Shown here in pieces: positions 1 through 5,702 of a DNA stretch of 5,702 nucleotides. How positions within the stretch are numbered: position 1 is the stretch's first letter; each line of letters begins with the position of its first letter. The translations under genes were made by a program, and so were the position numbers. The stretch spans positions 1-5,702 of the forward strand of contig WFUY01000004.1 of assembly GCA_015484715.1 (NCBI GenBank), given 5' to 3'. A model generated the notes under the pieces. That model saw nothing but the letters and a program-made list of their open reading frames with translations, was not told the DNA's origin and searched no databases. The DNA is from Thermoflexales bacterium (GTDB taxonomy: Bacteria; Chloroflexota; Anaerolineae; S140-20).

Positions 1-11
1 GGAGAGGCACC

Positions 12-39
12 GAGGACCGAGAACTGAGGAGTGAGGATG
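12..39 (+). repeat. Degenerate tandem heptad repeat (four units) upstream of the phosphatase gene
   Basis: Four successive 7-base units read GAGGACC, GAGAACT, GAGGAGT and GAGGATG, with no gaps, giving a GAGRAYN-like consensus. The third unit supplies the Shine-Dalgarno sequence and the fourth ends in the start codon. A partial earlier unit, GAGGCAC at 4-10, is offset by one base. A related three-unit run occurs at 3390-3410. Purine-rich leaders can look periodic by chance, so the repeat status is moderate. Confidence 0.5.
26..31 (+). promoter_or_regulatory. Ribosome binding site of the phosphatase gene
   Basis: GAGGAG lies 5 bases before ATG 37. It decides the start, because the alternative GTG at 31 would fall on the last base of this site. 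The site is itself part of a tandem heptad repeat unit (GAGGAGT, 26-32). Confidence 0.7.
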
Positions 40-816
40 GTTGACTATCGAGAAGCGATGGAATTCGCCCGCCACCTGGCCTGGCACACGGGCCGGCAGC
101 TTTTGAAGGCTTTTGGGGAGATCAAGGCGACCCACAAGGCCGACGGCACCCTGGTCACCCAGGCGGATGTGGATGCAGACCGCATCATCGCCAGGATGCT
201 GCGCGGCCGTTACCCTGACCACGGCATCGTCTCCGAGGAGCTGAGCACGGTCTACCGGGGGGAGTCCTACGTCTGGGTGGTGGATCCCCTGGACGGGACA
301 GCCAACTTCAGTTGGGGGTTGCCCATCTGGTCGGTGGCCATCGCGTTGCTCCACCGGGGGTATCCGGTGGTCGGCGTCGTGCACCTGCCGGTCCTGAGAC
401 AGACCTTCTATGCGGCCCGGGGGGAGGGGGCCTTTCTGGAGGGGCGCCCTTTGCGGCTGAACCCGCCCACCGCCTTTACAGCGGATCATCTCTACACGGC
501 CTGTACGCGGACAATGCGGCGCTACCGGTTTCGGGTGGCGGCCAAGCCCCGCATCCTAGGGTCGGCGGCCTACAACCTGGCCCTGGTGGCCCAGGGCGTG
601 GCCGTGGCCGGGATGGAACTGACGCCGAAGGTATGGGATGTGGCTGCTTCGTGGGTTTTGGTAGAAGAGGCCGGCGGAGTGATCGGCTGTCCCGATGGGG
701 AGAGCCATTTCCCGCTGCACCCTGGCGTGGACCTGAACGCTCGCCCTGTGACCACGGCGGCAGCGGTCAGCCCGGCGCTCTACGAGACCTTCATCGCATC
801 TCGCCAGCGCCTTTGA
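37..816 (+). CDS. Inositol monophosphatase family protein (SuhB/IMPase-like sugar-phosphate phosphatase)
   Basis: This is a 259-residue Mg2+-dependent phosphomonoesterase of the inositol monophosphatase family, probably cytoplasmic, since no signal peptide or membrane segment is visible. The family hydrolyses myo-inositol 1-phosphate and related substrates; some members act on histidinol phosphate or 3'-phosphoadenosine phosphates. Visible motifs are DGTLVTQAD (about 37-44), the metal-binding SEE (67-69), the signature DPLDGTANF (83-91) with D83 and D86 as metal ligands, and the second signature WDVAASWVLVEEAGG (200-214) with D201 as the third aspartate. The length matches the usual 255-275 residues, so the gene looks complete. 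I chose ATG 37 because GAGGAG at 26-31 lies 5 bases upstream; an in-frame GTG at 31 would overlap that site. The next gene begins 91 bases downstream with its own likely promoter. The family call is secure. The substrate cannot be read from the sequence, and a HisN-type histidinol phosphatase is a possible alternative. Confidence 0.93.
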   Translation: MVDYREAMEFARHLAWHTGRQLLKAFGEIKATHKADGTLVTQADVDADRIIARMLRGRYPDHGIVSEELSTVYRGESYVWVVDPLDGTANFSWGLPIWSVAIALLHRGYPVVGVVHLPVLRQTFYAARGEGAFLEGRPLRLNPPTAFTADHLYTACTRTMRRYRFRVAAKPRILGSAAYNLALVAQGVAVAGMELTPKVWDVAASWVLVEEAGGVIGCPDGESHFPLHPGVDLNARPVTTAAAVSPALYETFIASRQRL

Positions 817-824
817 ACGGTCCA

Positions 825-854
825 TTGGCGCATCTCTTCCAATCGTGCTAAAAT
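825..854 (+). promoter_or_regulatory. Candidate sigma-70-type promoter for the sensor kinase gene
   Basis: A -35 element TTGGCG (825-830, 4 of 6 consensus) is followed after 18 bases by the -10 hexamer TAAAAT (849-854, 5 of 6). The -10 is preceded by TGC, which forms an extended -10. Transcription would start near 861 and leave a leader of about 47 bases before ATG 908. The element sits in the 91-base gap after the phosphatase stop codon. It is the most convincing promoter in the window and suggests that the kinase is transcribed separately from the phosphatase. Confidence 0.6.
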
Positions 855-880
855 GGGGCTTGGGGGGGCGGTGAACTGGG
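855..880 (+). other. G-rich 5' leader segment, possible G-quadruplex
   Basis: Just after the predicted -10 element there are several G-tracts: four G at 855-858, seven G at 862-868 and three G at 878-880. Splitting the seven-base run gives four tracts of at least three G, although the last loop (9 bases) is longer than the usual limit of 7. It would lie at the start of the kinase mRNA on the coding strand, just before the ribosome binding site. Structure formation is inferred only. Confidence 0.25.
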
Positions 881-895
881 CATGTGTGTGCTCCT

Positions 896-900
896 GGGAG
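896..900 (+). promoter_or_regulatory. Ribosome binding site of the sensor kinase gene
   Basis: GGGAG lies 7 bases upstream of ATG 908. It favours ATG 908 over the in-frame GTG at 884, which has no comparable site at proper spacing and would add eight residues before the receiver domain. Confidence 0.6.
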
Positions 901-907
901 AGATGAC

Positions 908-3391
908 ATGGCAGGCGAACGAATCCTTGTCATTGATGATAGCAAGCAGGTCATCTCCTTTCTGGCCCAGCAAGTCTTGCCCACCTTAGGGTATGCCCCT
1001 CTCATTGCGACCACAGGGCGCAAAGGGCTGGAGGTCGCAGCCCGCGAGTCCCCTGACCTGATCCTCCTGGACCTGAACCTCCCCGATATGAGCGGTCTCG
1101 ACCTGTTGCGGAACCTCAACCAGCAGGGCGGGCAGATCCCCGTGATCCTGATGACCGCTTACGGCTCTGAGCAGGTGGCGGTGGAGGCCTTCCGCCTGGG
1201 AGTGCGGGATTACCTGACCAAGCCCTTTGAGGCTCAGGAGGTGATTGATGCCATCGAAAGGGCTCTGGCCGAGCCCCGTCTGCGTCAGGACCGCTCCCAA
1301 CTCAGCGAGGAGCTCCGGCGGGCCAACCAGGCGCTGCAGCGGCAGGTTCAGCAGATCATCACTCTCTCCAACATCGGGCGTACCATCACGGCCACGCTGG
1401 ACGTGAATCAGGTGTTGGAGCAGGTGATGGATGCGGCCATCTTCCTCTGCCGGGCCGAGGAGGCGACGGTCTGGCTACTGGATGAGAAGACGAAGATGCT
1501 GATGCTGGTGGCGGAGAAGGGGCAGCAGCAGGAGAGCTTCGTCTTCTCCCGCCTTCCGATGGCGGATAGCCTGGCCGGAGAGGCGATTCGGACCCGCAGG
1601 CCCCTCCAACGGGTCGCCGCTCACGACCGTCCGCCCATCAAGATCAAGACGGGCTATCTGGTGCAGTCGGTCCTCTACCTGCCGATGATGCTGCGGGATC
1701 GAGGGATTGGGGTCCTGGCGGTGGCCTATCGGACCCAGCCTCACGTCTTCACCGAGTGGGAGCAATTTCTCCTGAGCACGTTGGCCGATTACGCTGCCAT
1801 CGCCGTGGAGAACGCTCGGCTCTACCAGCAGACGGACAAGGCCCTTAGCCAGCGGCTGCGCGAACTGACGGCGCTGAACGACGTGGCCCGTACCGTCAAC
1901 GCTTCGCTGGACCTGGATCGGATTCTCCAGCACGTCATCGAGGTCGTCCAGGAGATGTTCGATGTGGAGTCTGCCTCGGTCTGGCTGATGGACCCAGACC
2001 GGAAGCGGCTTCTGTTCGCTATCAGCGCCGACGTGACGGCGGCGATGCTCTACCCGATGGAACTCCCGGTGGGGCGGGGGATCGTCGGCTACGTGGCCCA
2101 ACACGCTCAGTCGGCCCTCTCCAACGATGTCCGGGAGGATCCTCGTTTCTACGGGCAGGTGGACGTGCTCACCGGCTTCGAGACCCGTTCCATCTTGGCT
2201 GTCCCCTTGGTGGCCCGGCAGCAGGTGATCGGGGTGATCGAGTTGGTGAACCGGCGGAGTGGCCCGTTCACCCAGGATGATCTGGAGCGGTTGGAGGCGA
2301 TTGCCGGCCCGGTGGCCGTGGCGGTGGATAACGCCCGCCTCTTCGCCCAGGTGGAACGGGAGCGGGCAACGCTGCGGGCGATGCTTGACAATGCCCTCAA
2401 CCCGATGTTCATCTGCAACGATGCAGGGGAGATCCTGATGCTCAACCCGGCTGCGGCCTCGGTCCTCTCGGTCTCTCCCCAGGAGGCGGTAGGGCGTCCT
2501 CTGGCCGAGGTCGTCGCCTGTGAGAAGCTGGAGGGGCTGGTGCGGGACACCCTGGAAGTCGGACAGGCCCGCACGGAGGAGGGCACCGTGGACAATCGCA
2601 CCTATCTTCTCACCGCGGCGCCCATCCCCGATGTAGGGATGATGCTGGAGATGCAGGATATCACCTACCTGAAGGAGTTGGACCGGGCCAAGTCGGACTT
2701 CGTCTCCATCGTCTCCCATGATCTTCGCTCCCCGCTGACCTCGATTCTGGGGTTTGCCAAGCTCCTGAAGCGCATCGGACCTCTCAACGAGCGTCAGGAG
2801 CGCTACGTCCAGCAGATCATCGAGGTCACCTGGAGTATGGAGGCGCTGATCAACAACCTGCTGGACCTGGCGCGCATCGAGGCCGGGCTGGACGAGGAGC
2901 TGGAGCCCTGCTCGCTGGACGAGATCGCGGCTCAGGTGGTGGAGGAGATGCAGGGGGTAGCGGCCGAGCGGGAGATTCGGCTCCGTTTTGCCGTCCGCCG
3001 GGACCTCCCTCGAATTCTTGGGCGTCCGATGCGCCTACGACAGGTGGTGAGCAACCTGGTCGGCAATGCGCTCAAGTATACCCCCCCGGGGGGGCAGGTG
3101 CTGGTCGGGCTGGATGCGACCGACACCCACCTGCGGATGAGCGTGGCCGATACGGGCCTGGGGATCCCCCCTCAAGACCTGCCCCACATCTTCGAGAAGT
3201 TCTACCGGGTGCAGGATGCCGAGCACGCCAGCCGAAAGGGGACGGGATTGGGGCTGGCCCTGGTCAAGTCCATCGTAGAATCCCACGGCGGACAGGTCGT
3301 GGTGAAAAGCCAGGTGGGCAAGGGGACCATCTTCACCGTGATTCTGCCCATTCCCGATGGCTCAGGTGGTGCAGAGGGACAGACCGATTGA
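908..3391 (+). CDS. Soluble sensor histidine kinase with N-terminal receiver domain (REC-GAF-GAF-PAS-HisKA-HATPase)
   Basis: This is an 827-residue two-component signalling protein. The receiver domain (about 5-120) has the full active set: D10/D11 for Mg2+, phospho-acceptor D55 in LLDLNLP, T83 and K105. A likely coiled coil (about 125-152) leads into GAF1 (about 155-305), then a second helical linker and GAF2 (about 325-480). A PAS domain follows (about 487-593). The HisKA H-box is SIVSHDLRSPL, with H604 as the phosphorylation site. The ATP-binding domain shows the N-box (N716, N720), G1 box DTGLGIP (748-754), F-box FEKFY (762-766) and G2 box GTGLGLAL (778-785). There is no transmembrane segment and no DNA-binding domain, so it probably senses a cytoplasmic ligand, redox or energy signal through GAF/PAS. 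The receiver could take phosphate from another kinase or control this kinase in cis. H604 is followed by D-L-R-S rather than the usual E-x-x-T/N, so the phosphatase activity typical of HisKA kinases may be weak. No dedicated response-regulator gene is next to it. The domain calls are secure; the signal and partner are unknown. Confidence 0.95.
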   Translation: MAGERILVIDDSKQVISFLAQQVLPTLGYAPLIATTGRKGLEVAARESPDLILLDLNLPDMSGLDLLRNLNQQGGQIPVILMTAYGSEQVAVEAFRLGVRDYLTKPFEAQEVIDAIERALAEPRLRQDRSQLSEELRRANQALQRQVQQIITLSNIGRTITATLDVNQVLEQVMDAAIFLCRAEEATVWLLDEKTKMLMLVAEKGQQQESFVFSRLPMADSLAGEAIRTRRPLQRVAAHDRPPIKIKTGYLVQSVLYLPMMLRDRGIGVLAVAYRTQPHVFTEWEQFLLSTLADYAAIAVENARLYQQTDKALSQRLRELTALNDVARTVNASLDLDRILQHVIEVVQEMFDVESASVWLMDPDRKRLLFAISADVTAAMLYPMELPVGRGIVGYVAQHAQSALSNDVREDPRFYGQVDVLTGFETRSILAVPLVARQQVIGVIELVNRRSGPFTQDDLERLEAIAGPVAVAVDNARLFAQVERERATLRAMLDNALNPMFICNDAGEILMLNPAAASVLSVSPQEAVGRPLAEVVACEKLEGLVRDTLEVGQARTEEGTVDNRTYLLTAAPIPDVGMMLEMQDITYLKELDRAKSDFVSIVSHDLRSPLTSILGFAKLLKRIGPLNERQERYVQQIIEVTWSMEALINNLLDLARIEAGLDEELEPCSLDEIAAQVVEEMQGVAAEREIRLRFAVRRDLPRILGRPMRLRQVVSNLVGNALKYTPPGGQVLVGLDATDTHLRMSVADTGLGIPPQDLPHIFEKFYRVQDAEHASRKGTGLGLALVKSIVESHGGQVVVKSQVGKGTIFTVILPIPDGSGGAEGQTD

Positions 3392-3410
3392 GGGTTGAAG
3401 GACGAAGGAT
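3390..3410 (+). repeat. Degenerate tandem heptad repeat (three units) after the kinase gene
   Basis: Three contiguous 7-base units read GAGGGTT, GAAGGAC and GAAGGAT. The first overlaps the last two bases of the kinase stop codon. They resemble the units at 12-39, sharing a GARGRNN pattern. The similarity between two separate intergenic sites suggests a dispersed short tandem repeat, but the copy number here is low. Confidence 0.45.
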
Positions 3411-3424
3411 CGTTCTGGTGTCAT
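3395..3424 (+). promoter_or_regulatory. Weak candidate promoter for the SDR-thiolase pair
   Basis: TTGAAG (3395-3400, 4 of 6 against the -35 consensus) is separated by 18 bases from TGTCAT (3419-3424, 4 of 6 against the -10 consensus). The -10 is preceded by TGG, giving an extended -10. The -35 lies inside the heptad repeat. The match is poor. It is listed because it has the same geometry as the promoter at 825-854 and is the only candidate I see in the 88-base gap. Confidence 0.2.
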
Positions 3425-3479
3425 CGGCGTCGGAGGTGCCAGGCATCTGAACACAAGCCAGTGTGCCGGGGGGTGTGCT

Positions 3480-4451
3480 ATGACAGTGGTGGCTGTGACA
3501 GGGATCAGCGGCCACGTTGGGCGCGGATTGTTGCCCTTGCTGGAGCAGGATCCGACGGTTGAGCGGATCATCGGGATTGACCTGGTGCCGCCGACCCGGG
3601 GAGGGGCCAAGGTGGTCTTTCACCAGGCCGATGTTCGGGACGAGGGAATTACGGCGCTGTTCCAGGGGGCCGATGTGGTGGTCCACTTGGCCTTCATCCT
3701 CTTTCTGAAACCGGGGCAGTCGGACGACTGGCCCGACGATGTGAACATCCAGGGGAGCCAGAATGTAGTTCGGGCTGCGGCCCGGGCAGGGGTGCGCCGC
3801 TTCGTCACCCTCAGCAGCGTGCTGGCCTATGGCGGTCGCCCCGACAACCCCATCCCCATCCTGGAGACCCATCCGCTTCGGGGGCGTCTCGACTTCTTCT
3901 ACAGCCGGGCCAAGGTGATGCTGGAGCGGTTCCTCGCTCGCTTTGCCAGGGAGCACGCTGAGATGACCGTCACGGTCCTGCGGGCCTGTGGCGTGATGGG
4001 GCCGCAGGCTGATCCCGGTCGAATGGCCGGGTATACCACCCGCCCCTTCTTCGCCATCCGCAACGGCCCACCGATGCAGATGGTCCACGAGGAAGATGTC
4101 GCGACGGCCATCCACTTGGCCATCCGGCGCGACTTGCCGGGGGCCTACAACGTGGCTCCCGATGACTGGATCGAGGTGGCCGACGTGATGCGGGCCATCG
4201 GCTGGCCTGTGCTGGAGCTCCCCTATAGGCTGGTCCGTCTGCTCACCTTCTTGGCCTACCGCACCGGGCGCTCCCTCATCCATCCCAAGATGCTGGATGA
4301 GCTCCGCTATCCCATCATCCTGAGCAACGCTCGCCTGCGGGCCCAAGGATGGGCGCCCCGCTACAGCAGCCGGGAGACCTTCTACGCTGGGCTGCTCCTG
4401 CCCCGCCAGGTGAAGCAGCGCGTTGTCAGCAAAGCAGGCGACTACGCTTGA
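3480..4451 (+). CDS. NAD-dependent epimerase/dehydratase family protein (extended SDR)
   Basis: This is a 323-residue Rossmann-fold oxidoreductase or epimerase, probably cytoplasmic. The N-terminus carries the extended-SDR dinucleotide motif TGISGHVG (7-14). An acidic residue, D34, at the end of the second strand favours NAD(H) over NADP(H). DVRD (51-54) and VVHLAF (67-72) are the usual cofactor-contact segments. The catalytic serine is in LSSVLAYG (S112/S113), and the active-site YSRAK gives Y141 and K145. The C-terminal part (about 220-308) has the substrate-domain pattern seen in epimerases, including ARLRAQGWAPRYSSRETF near the end. The length is normal for the family. The start is ATG 3480, with only a G-run (3468-3473) six bases upstream as a ribosome binding site, so initiation may be modest. 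The thiolase begins 30 bases after the stop, which suggests an operon. The substrate could be a nucleotide sugar, a sterol-like compound or an acyl intermediate. It is not a PhaB-type classical SDR, so coupling to the thiolase should not be assumed. Confidence 0.9.
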   Translation: MTVVAVTGISGHVGRGLLPLLEQDPTVERIIGIDLVPPTRGGAKVVFHQADVRDEGITALFQGADVVVHLAFILFLKPGQSDDWPDDVNIQGSQNVVRAAARAGVRRFVTLSSVLAYGGRPDNPIPILETHPLRGRLDFFYSRAKVMLERFLARFAREHAEMTVTVLRACGVMGPQADPGRMAGYTTRPFFAIRNGPPMQMVHEEDVATAIHLAIRRDLPGAYNVAPDDWIEVADVMRAIGWPVLELPYRLVRLLTFLAYRTGRSLIHPKMLDELRYPIILSNARLRAQGWAPRYSSRETFYAGLLLPRQVKQRVVSKAGDYA

Positions 4452-4469
4452 AGAGCCCAAGCATCGAAC

Positions 4470-4475
4470 AAGGAG
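4470..4475 (+). promoter_or_regulatory. Ribosome binding site of the thiolase gene
   Basis: AAGGAG lies six bases before ATG 4482 and is the strongest Shine-Dalgarno match in the window. It supports ATG 4482 as the start, and supports efficient translation from a shared transcript with the SDR. Confidence 0.75.
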
Positions 4476-4481
4476 CAAGAT

Positions 4482-5684
4482 ATGCGCGATAACCGTCAGC
4501 CGGTCATCGTCGGGGCTGCCCGAACGCCTATCGGGCGTTTTGGGGGGACCCTGTCCACGGTACCGGCCCCTACGCTGGGGGGCATCGTCATCCGAGAAGC
4601 GGTCCGGCGGGCGGGCATTGACCCCGCCAGCGTGGACGAGGTGTTGATGGGCTGTGTGGTGCCGGCCGGCATCGGTCAGGCTCCGGCCCGCCAGGCGTCC
4701 ATTCGGGGTGGGCTGCCGCCCACCGTCGGGGCTGTGACCGTCAACAAGGTCTGCGGCTCCGGCCTGAAGACGGTGATGCTGGCCGCCTCGATGATCCGAG
4801 CCGGAGATGGGGAGGTTTTCGTCGCCGGCGGGATGGAGAACATGAACCTGGCTCCCTACCTCCTGGCCAAGGCCCGCACCGGCTACCGCCTGGGCAACGA
4901 TGTGCTCATTGATGCCCTCGTCCACGATGGGCTCTGGTGCGCCTTTGAGAACCACCATATGGGCAACGCAGCCGAGTGGATCGCCCGGGAGTTCGGCCTG
5001 ACCCGGGAGGAATTGGACGAGTACGCCTACAACAGCCATCGGAAGGCCATCGCGGCCATTGACCGTGGGGCTTTCAAAGAGGAAATCGTTCCCGTCGAAG
5101 TGCCCCGGCGCAAGGGGCCGCCCATCCTCTTCGACACCGATGAAGCGCCCCGGCGGGATACGAGCCCGGAGAAGCTGGCGAAGCTGAAGCCGGCCTTTGA
5201 GGAGGGTGGGATGGTCACGGCGGGCAACTCGCCGGGCATTACCGATGGCGCGGCCGCCGTCGTGGTGATGAGCCAGGCCCGGGCTGAGGCGCTGGGGCTC
5301 CGGCCCCTGGCCCGCATCGTCAACTACGCCCAGGCTGCCGTCGAGCCCCTGCGCATCTTCACCGCGCCCATCTACGCCGTGCGCAACCTTCTGAAGAAGG
5401 ACGGCAAGACGCTGGCCGACTACGACCTCATCGAGATCAACGAGGCCTTTGCCGCGCAGACGCTGGCCGATGGACGGGCGCTGGAGGAGGATGGCTGGGA
5501 CTGGTCGAAGGTGAACGTGAACGGCGGGGCCATCGCCTTGGGCCATCCCATCGGGGCGAGCGGGGCGCGGGTGCTGGTGACGCTTCTCTACGCGCTGAAA
5601 CAGCGAGGGCTGAAGCATGGCCTGGCGACCCTCTGCCTGGGCGGTGGAGAGGCGGTGGCGATGAGCGTGGAGATGATGGTGTAG
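4482..5684 (+). CDS. Thiolase family protein, probable acetyl-CoA C-acetyltransferase (3-ketoacyl-CoA thiolase)
   Basis: This is a 400-residue thiolase, which either joins two acyl-CoA units by Claisen condensation or cleaves a 3-ketoacyl-CoA with CoA. The whole family scaffold is visible. The N-terminal signature [13 protein letters not shown] occupies 10-22. The nucleophile C91 is in [10 protein letters not shown] (88-96), followed by AGGMENM (115-121). HHMGNAAEW (158-166) lines the substrate site. [14 protein letters not shown] (246-259) and NEAFAAQ (320-326) follow. H355 is in [16 protein letters not shown] (348-363), and the acid/base cysteine C385 is in LCLGGGEA (384-391). The length matches the usual 390-400, with no truncation. 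The strong ribosome binding site and 30-base gap after the SDR suggest co-transcription. In central metabolism it could serve acetoacetyl-CoA formation, fatty-acid breakdown or polyester precursors; sequence alone does not separate these. No hydroxyacyl-CoA dehydrogenase or enoyl-CoA hydratase is present within the window. Confidence 0.95.
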   Translation: MRDNRQPVIVGAARTPIGRFGGTLSTVPAPTLGGIVIREAVRRAGIDPASVDEVLMGCVVPAGIGQAPARQASIRGGLPPTVGAVTVNKVCGSGLKTVMLAASMIRAGDGEVFVAGGMENMNLAPYLLAKARTGYRLGNDVLIDALVHDGLWCAFENHHMGNAAEWIAREFGLTREELDEYAYNSHRKAIAAIDRGAFKEEIVPVEVPRRKGPPILFDTDEAPRRDTSPEKLAKLKPAFEEGGMVTAGNSPGITDGAAAVVVMSQARAEALGLRPLARIVNYAQAAVEPLRIFTAPIYAVRNLLKKDGKTLADYDLIEINEAFAAQTLADGRALEEDGWDWSKVNVNGGAIALGHPIGASGARVLVTLLYALKQRGLKHGLATLCLGGGEAVAMSVEMMV

Positions 5685-5702
5685 TGGGGTATCGGCTGAT
5701 CC

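Noticed and set aside
312..851. A plus-strand open frame of 179 codons overlapping the phosphatase gene
   Set aside because: It is an out-of-frame reading of the phosphatase gene, and its product is Gly/Arg/Pro-rich. The other frame carries every IMPase motif.
813..854. TTGAAC (813-818) as the -35 partner of the TAAAAT element
   Set aside because: The spacing would be 30 bases, far beyond the 16-19 that works for sigma-70-type promoters. TTGGCG at 825-830 has an 18-base spacing.
884..907. GTG 884 as the start of the sensor kinase
   Set aside because: It would add eight residues that are not part of the receiver fold, and there is no well-placed ribosome binding site. ATG 908 has GGGAG seven bases upstream and begins just before the first receiver strand.
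1475..2719. A 414-codon open frame on the minus strand inside the sensor kinase gene
   Set aside because: It is antisense to the GAF and PAS coding region, is rich in His, Arg, Gln and Asp with no known motif, and is explained by codon bias on the coding strand.
3430..3479. A possible hairpin or terminator between the kinase and SDR genes
   Set aside because: The best pairing I could find is a 4-base ACAC/GTGT stem without a following T-run, so it does not qualify as an intrinsic terminator.
3333..5618. A 761-codon open frame on the minus strand running antisense to the SDR gene and most of the thiolase gene
   Set aside because: Both sense genes lie in the same frame, so one antisense frame stays open across both whenever the codons TTA, CTA and TCA are avoided, as expected in GC-rich DNA. 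The translation has low-complexity His/Pro/Gly/Gln-rich composition and no recognisable domain, while the plus strand encodes two complete conserved enzymes.
3480..5684. SDR plus thiolase read as an OleD/OleA-type long-chain olefin pathway
   Set aside because: OleA is a KAS III-like thiolase-superfamily enzyme. This protein has the classic acetyl-CoA acetyltransferase motifs, including [10 protein letters not shown] and a C-terminal catalytic cysteine, and no OleB or OleC gene is visible.

Overview
The window is GC-rich bacterial DNA, roughly low-to-mid 60s percent by eye. It carries four complete protein genes, all on the plus strand and tightly packed, with gaps of 91, 88 and 30 bases. The organism is probably a Chloroflexota-like bacterium. 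The hints are a soluble multi-GAF histidine kinase with an N-terminal receiver domain, an extended -10 promoter of the TGCTAAAAT type, and short degenerate heptad repeats between genes. None of these is diagnostic, so the assignment is tentative.

Layout: (1) 37-816, an inositol-monophosphatase-family phosphatase with all its metal-site motifs. (2) 817-907, a short intergenic stretch with the best promoter in the window and a G-rich leader. (3) 908-3391, a large soluble sensor kinase ordered REC-GAF-GAF-PAS-HisKA-HATPase, with receiver and kinase catalytic residues intact. (4) 3392-3479, an intergenic stretch that begins with heptad repeats and holds a weak promoter candidate. (5) 3480-4451, an NAD-dependent extended SDR of the epimerase/dehydratase type. 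(6) 4482-5684, a thiolase of the acetyl-CoA acetyltransferase type with its Cys-His-Cys catalytic set. The last 18 bases hold nothing recognisable. No intergenic stretch reaches 300 bases.

How the genes relate: the kinase probably starts its own transcript from the promoter at about 825-854. The SDR and thiolase are 30 bases apart and the thiolase has a strong ribosome binding site, so they are probably co-transcribed; whether they share a pathway is not shown by the sequence. The phosphatase has no visible functional link to the kinase.

I found no mobile element, CRISPR array, tRNA, rRNA, defence system or clearly new multi-gene system. The points most worth a second look are the heptad repeats, the receiver-first kinase architecture, and the SDR-thiolase pairing.
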